Origin: CAZJGG01 sp964545475
GTDB taxonomy: Bacteria > Bacillota > Clostridia > Lachnospirales > JAISER01
Direction of reading: 5' to 3'
Length of the DNA stretch: 57,844 nucleotides
Assembly (NCBI GenBank): GCA_964545475.1
Contig: CAZJGG010000011.1
Coordinates: 1 to 57,844 of the forward strand
Made by a program: the position numbers and the translations under genes. Positions 41,354 to 48,300 of the stretch are shown piece by piece. Below the pieces are notes generated by a model that made no database searches, had not been told where the DNA came from, and saw only the letters and a program-made list of their open reading frames with translations. Numbering within the stretch: the first letter of the stretch is position 1; the number at the start of each line of letters is the position of its first letter.

Positions 41354-41884
41354 CTATAACGCAATTGCCTTAATGTCTCGCAATTGACGTTTTATTGTGG
41401 AATCAATTATATAACCGTCTACGCTTATATAAAGTCCTCCGATTACAGATTCATCCACAACATTTATTATATTAACTGTTTTATTTAGTTTAACTTCTAA
41501 ATTGTTTTTTATTTCACTAAGCTGTAAATCGCTAAGCTTAACAGCAGAAACAACTTTTGCCGTTGTTCTTTTTAAATATTCATCTGTTCTTTTTATATAG
41601 TACTGCAAAATAAAATACAAGCTGCTTAACCGCTTTTTAAGAACAACTGCTTGTATTGTACCAATCATTAAAACTGATAATTTACCCTCAAATACACTGT
41701 TTATAAATTTAAGCTTTTCATCCCCAGTTAACTTAGGGTTTAAAATAACTGTTTTAAATTCTTGGTTATTTTGAATCAAATCAGACAAAAATACACATTC
41801 ATCAAAAATTTCCTGAACAATGCCATCCTCTACGGCAAGCTCGAAAAGAGCGTTTCCGTAACGCTTTTCAATTAAGCCAGCCAT
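41354..41884 (-). CDS. atpH: ATP synthase delta subunit
   Basis: Peripheral-stalk subunit linking F1 to the b subunit (176 residues). It begins MAGLIEKRYGNALFELA, the family start, and ends with VDESVIGGLYISVDGYIIDSS-like residues, matching the conserved GG...ID C-terminus. It overlaps atpF by 13 bp. Confidence 0.94.
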   Translation of the reverse strand: MAGLIEKRYGNALFELAVEDGIVQEIFDECVFLSDLIQNNQEFKTVILNPKLTGDEKLKFINSVFEGKLSVLMIGTIQAVVLKKRLSSLYFILQYYIKRTDEYLKRTTAKVVSAVKLSDLQLSEIKNNLEVKLNKTVNIINVVDESVIGGLYISVDGYIIDSTIKRQLRDIKAIAL

Positions 41885-42387
41885 TTAACATCCCTCAAAT
41901 CCGCTATGGCATCGTTAAGCAATTTATTTTGCGTTTGTTCGTCCATGCTTTTGCTTATAAAACGACTTGCAATTATTGCCGAAAGCTCAAAAATTTCTTT
42001 TTTCATTTCATCTCTAGCCTTTTGATACTCTCGTTCAATTTCAGTAGAAGCCCTTTCTTTTATTAACTGAGCTTCTTTTTTGGCTTCCTGAATAATTTGA
42101 AATTCTTTGTCTAGCCCGCGTTTTTTTGCCGCCTCAATAATTTCTTCTCTTTCTTTTTCAATATCTATAAGCTTTTGCTCATATTCAACCATTAAGTCTT
42201 CCGCATTTTTAAGGTTGTTTTTTGTATCATCAATTTGTTTTGCAATTTTATCTTCTCTGTCCTTTAAAAACTTTTGAACAGATTTATACATTAACTTATA
42301 CAAGACAAAACATAATAGCAAAACGTTAAAAAGGACTATTCCCATTTGAATTAACGTTTGCATATCAAAGCCTAAAATTCTTCCCAC
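41872..42387 (-). CDS. atpF: ATP synthase b subunit
   Basis: Peripheral-stalk subunit with one N-terminal membrane helix (about residues 9-30) and a long charged coiled coil (35-150). Length 171. GTG start with AGGAGG 7 nt upstream. The length and the helix pattern are ordinary for the family. Confidence 0.94.
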   Translation of the reverse strand: MGRILGFDMQTLIQMGIVLFNVLLLCFVLYKLMYKSVQKFLKDREDKIAKQIDDTKNNLKNAEDLMVEYEQKLIDIEKEREEIIEAAKKRGLDKEFQIIQEAKKEAQLIKERASTEIEREYQKARDEMKKEIFELSAIIASRFISKSMDEQTQNKLLNDAIADLRDVKWLA

Positions 42388-42421
42388 GAAAGTACCTCCT
42401 TTCCTGTATCTTTTTTAAAAT

Positions 42422-42682
42422 TTATTTTACTAAAGACACTAAAGGATTGGCAAACAATAGAATGAGGGCAACAACAAGACCGTAAATTGCTGATGTTTCC
42501 GCAACGGCTGCTCCTACAAGCATTGTTGAAAGAACAGTTCCTCTTGCTTCAGGCTGACGCCCTACCGCCTCTGCCGCTTTACCAGCAGCAAAACCTTGAC
42601 CAACGCCGCATCCAATACCTGTCATAACGGCAAGCCCTGAGCCAATCGCTGAACATCCTAATACAAAAGAAAGTGGATCCAT
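42422..42682 (-). CDS. atpE: ATP synthase c subunit, Na+-type
   Basis: Rotor-ring subunit of 86 residues with two membrane helices joined by the GRQPEARG loop. Ion-site residues Q29, V60, E62, T63, S64 and Y67 fall exactly where Ilyobacter has Q32, V63, E65, S66, T67 and Y70, with only the two hydroxyl residues swapped. This indicates Na+ rather than H+ coupling. A MITE of about 150 bp separates it from atpB, where most operons have a short gap. CTCC on the plus strand gives AGGAGG just before the ATG. Confidence 0.96.
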   Translation of the reverse strand: MDPLSFVLGCSAIGSGLAVMTGIGCGVGQGFAAGKAAEAVGRQPEARGTVLSTMLVGAAVAETSAIYGLVVALILLFANPLVSLVK

Positions 42683-42715
42683 TAAAAATTCCTCCTAAAT
42701 TTAGTCTACCTCTAA

Positions 42716-42867
42716 GAGCCGGTTCAGAATCTCCATTTCGGCATCCTTTTGGCAATTTTTTTGGTTTAGCAAGGAAACTCGGAACGTTCATACTTGCCCA
42801 TTGTATGGACGTTTCCCGCTGACGCAGCTAAACGGAAATTTGCTGAAAAGATGGCGGAATGGGGTTT
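42716..42867. mobile_element. MITE copy of family A between atpB and atpE
   Basis: Left terminus GAGCCGGTTCAGAATCTCC at 42716-42734 follows TAA. The core GGAACGTTCATAC and GTATGGACGTTTCCCGCTGACG matches MITEs A and B near the window start, in order. The left 45 bp and right 45 bp pair as an imperfect hairpin (CTCCATTTCGGCATC against GATGGCGGAATGG). The right terminus has lost about 11 bp before TTA, so the copy is probably dead. It lies 17 bp after the atpB stop, within one operon, so it is transcribed into the atp message. Confidence 0.7.
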
Positions 42868-42884
42868 TTAGAGGTTGTCATTAA

Positions 42885-43586
42885 TTATTCCGGGCACTTA
42901 TCCCTTATAAACGTCATACTTAAAGTTAAAAATATGAACGCTTGTAAACTTCCTGCAAAAACATCAAAATAACCGTGTAAAATCATTGGAAAACCAAATT
43001 TTAAAAATATAGGCATTAAAGAATAAAATAAGGTTGTAATTATATATCCGCCAACAGTTGAGCCAAAAAGCCTGAAAGCGAGTGATAGAGGTATGGCAAT
43101 TTCGCTTATAATATTAAGCGGAATCATAACAAAAAATGGTTTGGCATATGCCTTAAAATACTCTTTTCCGCCTTTTATTATACCTAAGGCATGGATTAAT
43201 AAAAATGAAACTAAGGCAAGACCTGCTGTTGTTGAAATATCTGCTGTCGCAGGCCGTAAAAGCCATAACCCTGATAAGTTCATAATAAAAATAATTAATA
43301 CAACTCCAAAAAAATAGTTCCCTAAAAACATGAACTCATTTCCCATTGTTGTTTTTACATAATTATCAAATATTTCAACTAAAAGCTCTGCAATATTTTG
43401 AAGTCCCTTAGGCTTATCCGACCACTTATTCATATTTACTTTAACAACTATTGCAAAAATTATTATTAAAGCCATTGCAACCCATAAGGAAACAAGTGTT
43501 TGAGTAATCCAAATTTCTACACCGAAAATATTTAATACGGCATATACATTATTATTAAGTTCGTTTAAAATTTCCTGGGTAGACAT
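42885..43586 (-). CDS. atpB: ATP synthase a subunit
   Basis: Membrane stator subunit forming the ion half-channels with the c ring. 233 residues, five to six hydrophobic helices. The essential arginine is in PLSLAFRLFGSTVGGYI, and the SEIAIP block precedes it. N-terminal TQTLVSLWVAMALII is the first helix. Follows atpI by 13 bp. Confidence 0.95.
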   Translation of the reverse strand: MSTQEILNELNNNVYAVLNIFGVEIWITQTLVSLWVAMALIIIFAIVVKVNMNKWSDKPKGLQNIAELLVEIFDNYVKTTMGNEFMFLGNYFFGVVLIIFIMNLSGLWLLRPATADISTTAGLALVSFLLIHALGIIKGGKEYFKAYAKPFFVMIPLNIISEIAIPLSLAFRLFGSTVGGYIITTLFYSLMPIFLKFGFPMILHGYFDVFAGSLQAFIFLTLSMTFIRDKCPE

Positions 43587-43599
43587 AACCCACCTCCCA

Positions 43600-43977
43600 T
43601 CATCCTTTCAGGAATATTTTAACAGTATAGGCAGATAGTTGCAATAATAAAATTCCTATAATAGCACCCCAAACATTAATAGAGCTTACAAGTGCCGCTA
43701 TTACAAGAATAAACGCAGTTATAAAGTACCTGAGAATAAACATTAGAACAGCAAAATTGCTAGCTTGCTGCTTCTCCATGTCTAACGATTTGTCTATAGT
43801 TTTTTCAAGAATCACAACTTTTATTATAGAAATTGATGAACCCAAAAAAAGTCCGATAAAAAACCCAATGATTTTGTTTAAATCATGGAGATATACCGAA
43901 CCTATGGCCAAAATTATGGAAAAAAGCACAAGTATTATTAAAATCATCTTTTTAGCCGTTTCAGATATATTAAACAT
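43600..43977 (-). CDS. atpI: ATP synthase subunit I (AtpI family)
   Basis: Small membrane protein of 125 residues with four hydrophobic helices, at the usual AtpI position just before atpB. In several bacteria AtpI helps assemble the c ring or takes up Mg2+. The family is weakly conserved, so the call rests on length, topology and position, with FIGLFLGSSISIIKVVILE in the middle as the most typical segment. Confidence 0.8.
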   Translation of the reverse strand: MFNISETAKKMILIILVLFSIILAIGSVYLHDLNKIIGFFIGLFLGSSISIIKVVILEKTIDKSLDMEKQQASNFAVLMFILRYFITAFILVIAALVSSINVWGAIIGILLLQLSAYTVKIFLKG

Positions 43978-43990
43978 AACCCACTTCCGT

Positions 43991-44215
43991 TTATTTCATA
44001 TATTTTATTACAATCTTATATAAAATGTATATTGCAGACGACATTCCAAGCAATATAAAAACAACTAAAAACAACGGCGATGTTTGAAGCTTATCGTCCA
44101 CCCATTTACCAAACAACAAGCTTCCGGTTATTGCTATTGTCATAGTCAGCCCAATATGCGTAAACAATCCAAGCGCATTCATTATGTCTTTTCGCTCTGA
44201 CGGCTTTATCTTCAT
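43991..44215 (-). CDS. AtpZ/AtpI-like small membrane protein
   Basis: A 74-residue protein with two membrane helices (about 15-37 and 45-68) around a GKWVDDKLQTSPLF loop. This is the pattern of the AtpZ (F0F1-ATPase subunit) family encoded at the head of clostridial atp operons. It probably acts with AtpI in assembly or in Mg2+/Ca2+ transport. AAGGGG lies 8 nt before the ATG. Confidence 0.8.
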   Translation of the reverse strand: MKIKPSERKDIMNALGLFTHIGLTMTIAITGSLLFGKWVDDKLQTSPLFLVVFILLGMSSAIYILYKIVIKYMK

Positions 44216-44237
44216 AGAACCAGCCCCTTAAGGCATT

Positions 44238-45386
44238 TTAATCTAAATCTTTTGGTCGTTCATTAATATGCCCGAAAGAATATAGCACACCATCAACAAT
44301 TCTTTGTGCTGCGTTTCCGTCTCCAAAAGGATTTTTAGCGTTTGCCATTTTATTATATTCATCTTTATCATTTAAAAGAAGGTTTACTGTTTTAATTATT
44401 TCGTCAGTATCTGTGCCGCAAAGCTTTAATGTTCCGGCTTCAAGCCCCTCAGGGCGCTCCGTAACATTTCTTAAAACTAAAACCGGCTTGTTAAGAGAAG
44501 GAGCTTCTTCCTGAATTCCCCCGGAGTCAGTCATAACTAAATAAGACATATTAATTAAATTATGCATATCATTCATATCAAGAGGGTCTACCAGGTGTAC
44601 TCTATCTGTACTTGATAATATTTTGTTAGCAACATTCTGGACAAGTGGATTTTGGTGAACTGCATAAACCAATTCCACATCACTGTTGTTTTCAACAATA
44701 TATTTAACAGCTTCACATATATTTTCCAAAGGTTTACCAAGGTTTTCACGTCTGTGTGCTGTCATTGCTATTATTCTTTTGCATTTAAAGTCGATTCTAT
44801 TCAGTTTTTGTTCATTAAAAACATAATCTTTCAGTACGGTATGGCTCAAACAGTCTACCGCCGTATTGCCGGTAATAAAAATTTTATCCGGGTTAATATT
44901 TTCTTTAATTAAATTTTCTTTTGAAAGCCTCGTAGGAGCAAAGTGAAGGTCTGCTAGCGATGTTGTCAATAATCTGTTCATTTCTTCGGGATATGGTTGA
45001 AATTTGTCATAAGTACGAAGACCTGCTTCAACATGCCCTACTTTGACTTTTTTATAAAAAGCAGCTAGAGCAGAAGCAAATGTCGTCGTTGTGTCTCCAT
45101 GCACTAAAATAATATCTGGCTTAATAATGTCTATTGTTTCTTCCAAGCCCTGTAAAACTGATGTTGTAATATCTGTAATTGTTTGACCATGTTTCATTAT
45201 GTTTAGGTCTATATCTGGCTTTAATGCAAATAAGCTCAACACCTGATCCAGCATTTGCCTGTGCTGTGCTGTAACACAAACAGTAGTTTCGATGAATTCG
45301 CATTGCTTAAGCTTCATAATAACCGGTGCCATTTTAGTTGCCTCTGGTCTAGTCCCAAAAATTGTCATTACTTTAGTTTTTCGCAT
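44238..45386 (-). CDS. wecB: UDP-N-acetylglucosamine 2-epimerase
   Basis: Converts UDP-GlcNAc to UDP-ManNAc for wall teichoic acid or other surface polymers. The 382-residue GT-B fold enzyme has IFGTRPEATKMAPVI at the start, the VHGDTTTTFASALAAFY and HVEAGLRT blocks and MTDSGGIQEEAPSLNKPVL in the C-terminal domain. It lies 22 bp upstream of the atp operon in the same direction, so it may be its first gene. No other surface-polymer gene is nearby. Confidence 0.95.
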   Translation of the reverse strand: MRKTKVMTIFGTRPEATKMAPVIMKLKQCEFIETTVCVTAQHRQMLDQVLSLFALKPDIDLNIMKHGQTITDITTSVLQGLEETIDIIKPDIILVHGDTTTTFASALAAFYKKVKVGHVEAGLRTYDKFQPYPEEMNRLLTTSLADLHFAPTRLSKENLIKENINPDKIFITGNTAVDCLSHTVLKDYVFNEQKLNRIDFKCKRIIAMTAHRRENLGKPLENICEAVKYIVENNSDVELVYAVHQNPLVQNVANKILSSTDRVHLVDPLDMNDMHNLINMSYLVMTDSGGIQEEAPSLNKPVLVLRNVTERPEGLEAGTLKLCGTDTDEIIKTVNLLLNDKDEYNKMANAKNPFGDGNAAQRIVDGVLYSFGHINERPKDLD

Positions 45387-45524
45387 ATTTAACCTCTTTA
45401 ATAATGTCTCTCATATTATAAGAAGCCACCCTTGCTGGTTTTTTACTTGGGTAGGCTTTCTTCTAAAGCTTAATGTTTTTCCCTCTGATGGTTTTTATCC
45501 CCTCTGATGCCGTACTCGCTAGGG

Positions 45525-45624
45525 NNNNNNNNNNNNNNNNNNNNNNNNNNNNNNNNNNNNNNNNNNNNNNNNNNNNNNNNNNNNNNNNNNNNNNNNNNNN
45601 NNNNNNNNNNNNNNNNNNNNNNNN
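45525..45624. other. Assembly gap of 100 N in the tandem repeat
   Basis: Placeholder of exactly 100 N. With a 191-bp period the CCGTA mark at 45510 should recur at 45701, not 45625, so at least about 76 bp are missing, and whole repeat units may have been collapsed. Confidence 0.95.
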
Positions 45625-45636
45625 CCGTACTCGCTA

Positions 45637-45722
45637 GGGGGGGCGCACCCGTGAATGTTCCATTCACGGAGCGGGTGCTTTAGCACCCGCTTGCAAACGC
45701 TTGCGTTTGCGTGCGCCTCCCC
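45637..45722. repeat. Four-way-junction (cloverleaf) element, copy 2
   Basis: Three perfect hairpins lie side by side inside one closing stem. Hairpin 1: GTGAATG-TTC-CATTCAC (45651-45667). Hairpin 2: GCGGGTGC-TTTA-GCACCCGC (45671-45690). Hairpin 3: GCAAACGC-TT-GCGTTTGC (45693-45710). Closing stem: GGCGCAC (45642-45648) with GTGCGCC (45711-45717), extended by a G run (45637-45641) against CCCC (45719-45722). Junction linkers are 2-3 nt. The function is unknown; it could fold as RNA or as extruded single-stranded DNA. Confidence 0.75.
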
Positions 45723-45827
45723 TTTCCATGGGCTTCCCCTGCACTCTTTTTCCTCGGGTTAACTTCCTCTAAAGCTTAATCACTTTCCCGCTGATGGTTT
45801 TTATCCCCTCTGATGCCGTACTCGCTA

Positions 45828-45911
45828 GGGGGGCGCACCCGTGAATGTTCCATTCACGGAGCGGGTGCTTAAGCACCCGCTTGCAAACGCTTGCGTTTGC
45901 GTGCGCCTCCC
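45828..45911. repeat. Four-way-junction (cloverleaf) element, copy 3
   Basis: Same three hairpins and closing stem as the copy at 45637. Differences fall only where they keep the fold: the loop of hairpin 2 is TTAA instead of TTTA, and the closing stem has one G less on the left (6 not 7) and one C less on the right (3 not 4). Confidence 0.75.
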
Positions 45912-45994
45912 TTCCATGGGCTTCCCTTGCATTCTTTTTCCTCAGATAATCTTCCTCTTAATCTTTAATATAAAATGCAACCTAACAACATCCT

Positions 45995-46522
45995 TTACTC
46001 ATGAAAATGTGTAACCATTTTATTTCCCTCAATAGCAATATCAATAGCCTTCTTTTCTTCATCTGACAAATTATAGCTACTAACAGCCTCAACAATAGGC
46101 TTTGCATATGTGTAAGAAGCCTCTCGCCCAACAATAGTCGTAATGACAACCCCATTGTTATGCTCATCAAGAAGCACCAGTGAAAAACTCAAATCTCCCC
46201 CCATTCCGTCAAATGGGTTATATCTCACCAACGAAACTTTTTGTACACAAAATCTGAGTCTTTCATTAATATTATCAATAAGAGACATTATCTCATCATG
46301 TTTTAAAAGAACCTCATTAACTTTTTCCTGGTATCCTGAAAGCATTGCTTCAAGGTTTCTTTTCTCGCTTTTTCGTCCAAAAAAGCGGTTTGCCCGCTTA
46401 TTAACATTACTTACTATGTATAAAAGATAAATATTAACTAAAACAAGCAAAATACAAACTGCCACAAGCCCAAAAACAAAATATACCGTATTATCATTTA
46501 CAATTTGCACTAAGTTGTTCAC
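45995..46522 (-). CDS. DUF4446 membrane-anchored protein
   Basis: A 175-residue protein with one N-terminal membrane helix (about residues 13-38), a charged helical stretch and a C-terminal domain with VSLVRYNPFDGMGGDLSFSL and LDEHNNGVVIT, the hallmark of DUF4446. The family lies next to parAB in many clostridia but has no known role. GTG start with AGGAG 8 nt upstream, 11 bp after parB. Confidence 0.85.
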   Translation of the reverse strand: MNNLVQIVNDNTVYFVFGLVAVCILLVLVNIYLLYIVSNVNKRANRFFGRKSEKRNLEAMLSGYQEKVNEVLLKHDEIMSLIDNINERLRFCVQKVSLVRYNPFDGMGGDLSFSLVLLDEHNNGVVITTIVGREASYTYAKPIVEAVSSYNLSDEEKKAIDIAIEGNKMVTHFHE

Positions 46523-46533
46523 GAAAAACGCTC

Positions 46534-47421
46534 CTATGCCTCAATTTTTTTAAATAATCCAAGCAATCGGTCTAGCTCGTCCGGCGAATAATATTCTATT
46601 TCTATTTTACCTTTATCCTGCTTATTTTTTATATTTACCTTAGTTCCGAAAATATGTTGCAAGTCCGATTCCAAATTGGTATAAACCATATTTTTACTGT
46701 ATGATTCATTTTTTTCGTTCATTTTTTGCAGATTATTATAATAAGACTTAATCATTTTTTCAATTTCTCTTACGCTTACTCCTGTTTCAATAGCCTTTTC
46801 CGCAAATAACACTTGCTCAATAGGTTCTTTAACATTTAAAAGGCAATGACCGTGTCCTGCGCTTAATTTTCCGTCCATAATAAAGTGCTGAACTCTTTCG
46901 TCAAGATTAAGTAATCTAACTGCATATGAAATTGAATTACGGCTTTTTCCAATTTTTTCAGCAATGCTTTCCTGAGTAAAAAAGAATTCGTCAATAAGCC
47001 TTTTATAACAAACCGCTTCTTCAATGGGGTTTAAATCTTTCCTTTGTAAGTTCTCTATTAAAGCAACCTCTAAAACTTCCGCAGGGGTATATTCTTTAAT
47101 TATAACAGGAACACTGGCAACCTTTGCGATTCTTGCGGCTCTCCAGCGTCTTTCTCCAGCAATAATAGAATAATAACCATCCTCTTTATTAACAATAAGA
47201 GGAGAAATAACGCCATACTGCTTAATAGATTCTGCAAGTTCCATAAGCGCTTCGTCGTCAAAATATTTTCTAGGCTGGTTTTTATTGGGTTCAATTTTAT
47301 TTATATCAATTTCGATAACTCCGCCTTGCTCTTTTTTATCTATAACATTAACTTCTTCTTCAGCTTCTGGTGCACTTATTAAAGCTCCCAGCCCTTTACC
47401 TAGCCCTTTTTTTAAAGACAC
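46534..47421 (-). CDS. parB: Chromosome partitioning protein ParB (Spo0J)
   Basis: CTP-dependent DNA clamp that loads at parS and works with ParA in origin segregation. It begins with KKGLGKGLGALI, followed by the ParB/Srx CTPase region (NQPRKYFDDEALMELAESIK; ERRWRAARIA) and a helix-turn-helix (TQESIAEKIGKSRNSISYAVRLL), then a C-terminal dimer domain. I prefer GTG at 47421, 7 nt after GGAGG; the ATG at 47427 overlaps the parA stop but is only 1 nt from that site. 295 residues. I found no obvious parS palindrome in the window. Confidence 0.95.
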   Translation of the reverse strand: MSLKKGLGKGLGALISAPEAEEEVNVIDKKEQGGVIEIDINKIEPNKNQPRKYFDDEALMELAESIKQYGVISPLIVNKEDGYYSIIAGERRWRAARIAKVASVPVIIKEYTPAEVLEVALIENLQRKDLNPIEEAVCYKRLIDEFFFTQESIAEKIGKSRNSISYAVRLLNLDERVQHFIMDGKLSAGHGHCLLNVKEPIEQVLFAEKAIETGVSVREIEKMIKSYYNNLQKMNEKNESYSKNMVYTNLESDLQHIFGTKVNIKNKQDKGKIEIEYYSPDELDRLLGLFKKIEA

Positions 47422-47423
47422 TC

Positions 47424-48188
47424 TCATTCCTCCTTGTCAATTAATTCCAATGCCAAATTCATATAGCTATCAGCGCCTTTTGATCTACCGTCATATTCAG
47501 ATATTGGCTTGCCGTGGCTTGGCGCCTCTGAAAGCCTGACGTTTCTCGGTATCATTGCGCTGAAAATTTTCTCGTTTAAATGTTTTTTAACTTCATCTAC
47601 TACTTGAATTGATAAATTAGTTCTTGAGTCAAACATAGTAAATACTATACCCTCAATTTGAAGATTAGGGTTTAAATTCTTTTTAACAAGTTCTATCGTC
47701 TTAAGAAGCTGACTAAGCCCTTCAAGAGCGTAATATTCGCACTGTAGCGGAACCAAAACCGCATCTGCGGCTGTCAGGGCGTTTAAAGTAAGCATATTCA
47801 AAGAAGGCGGACAATCAATTAAAATATAATCATATAAATTATTGCAACGTTTTATGATTTTTCGCAACAAAAACTCCCTTTCAGAAGAACTTACAAGTTC
47901 AACCTCCGCCCCTGCCAAATTTATATTTGACGGAACAAGGGATACATTATTAACGCCTGTCTTTATAATAACATCATCTAAATAACACTCACCCAGCAAC
48001 AGATTGTAAACAGTTCTTTTCAAGCTGTTTTTGTCAATCCCCCAGCCACTCGTAGTGTTGCCTTGAGGATCAAAATCTATAGTAAGCACTTTTTTCCCAG
48101 ACAATGCCAAGCAAGCAGACAAATTTATATTAGTGGTAGTTTTGCCTACGCCGCCTTTTTGATTGGCTATGGCAATCACTTTTCCCAT
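47424..48188 (-). CDS. parA: Chromosome partitioning ATPase ParA (Soj)
   Basis: Deviant Walker ATPase of 254 residues. P-loop is NQKGGVGKTTTNINLSACL at residues 9-27, Walker A' is TIDFDPQGNTTSGWG, and DYILIDCPPSLNMLTLNAL is Walker B. It lacks an N-terminal DNA-binding domain, so it is the chromosomal type. Paired with parB as usual near the replication origin, although no origin or dnaA is visible here. Confidence 0.96.
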   Translation of the reverse strand: MGKVIAIANQKGGVGKTTTNINLSACLALSGKKVLTIDFDPQGNTTSGWGIDKNSLKRTVYNLLLGECYLDDVIIKTGVNNVSLVPSNINLAGAEVELVSSSEREFLLRKIIKRCNNLYDYILIDCPPSLNMLTLNALTAADAVLVPLQCEYYALEGLSQLLKTIELVKKNLNPNLQIEGIVFTMFDSRTNLSIQVVDEVKKHLNEKIFSAMIPRNVRLSEAPSHGKPISEYDGRSKGADSYMNLALELIDKEE

Positions 48189-48270
48189 TTTTATCCCGCC
48201 TTGTATAAATCCTTATTACAAATATAAATCTATAAATTTACATAAAATCTCCAGTGTGTAACACAACTAT

Positions 48271-48299
48271 ATCATAAAATTCAAAAATATTCAATACAA
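48271..48299 (-). promoter_or_regulatory. Candidate promoter of parA-parB-DUF4446
   Basis: On the minus strand TTGTAT and TATGAT are separated by 17 bp, about 80 bp before the parA ATG and right after the dacF stop. Confidence 0.55.
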
Positions 48300-48300
48300 G

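Larger units (their letters stand above)
45459..45952. repeat. GC-rich tandem direct repeat, about 191-bp unit, three partial or full copies
   Basis: The 608-bp gap between wecB and the DUF4446 gene is filled by direct repeats. Unit leads TCTAAAGCTTAAT followed by GATGGTTTTTATCCCCTCTG occur at about 45461 and 45768. The CCGTACTCGCTAGGG block occurs at 45510, 45625 and 45816; the last two are 191 bp apart. Each unit then holds a structured element of about 85 bp and ends in CCATGGGCTTCCC and CTTTTTCCTC. The unit is far richer in GC than the surrounding genes and carries no plausible reading frame. Copy 1 runs into the assembly gap. Confidence 0.85.

Noticed and set aside
45470..45667. Coding frame across the second assembly gap
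   Set aside because: It consists largely of N and of the structured repeat; no family resemblance and no ribosome site.
45459..45952. CRISPR array or attC integron cassette array
   Set aside because: Units are 191 bp with no short repeat-spacer pattern, there are no cas or integrase genes, and the three-hairpin junction differs from attC sites.
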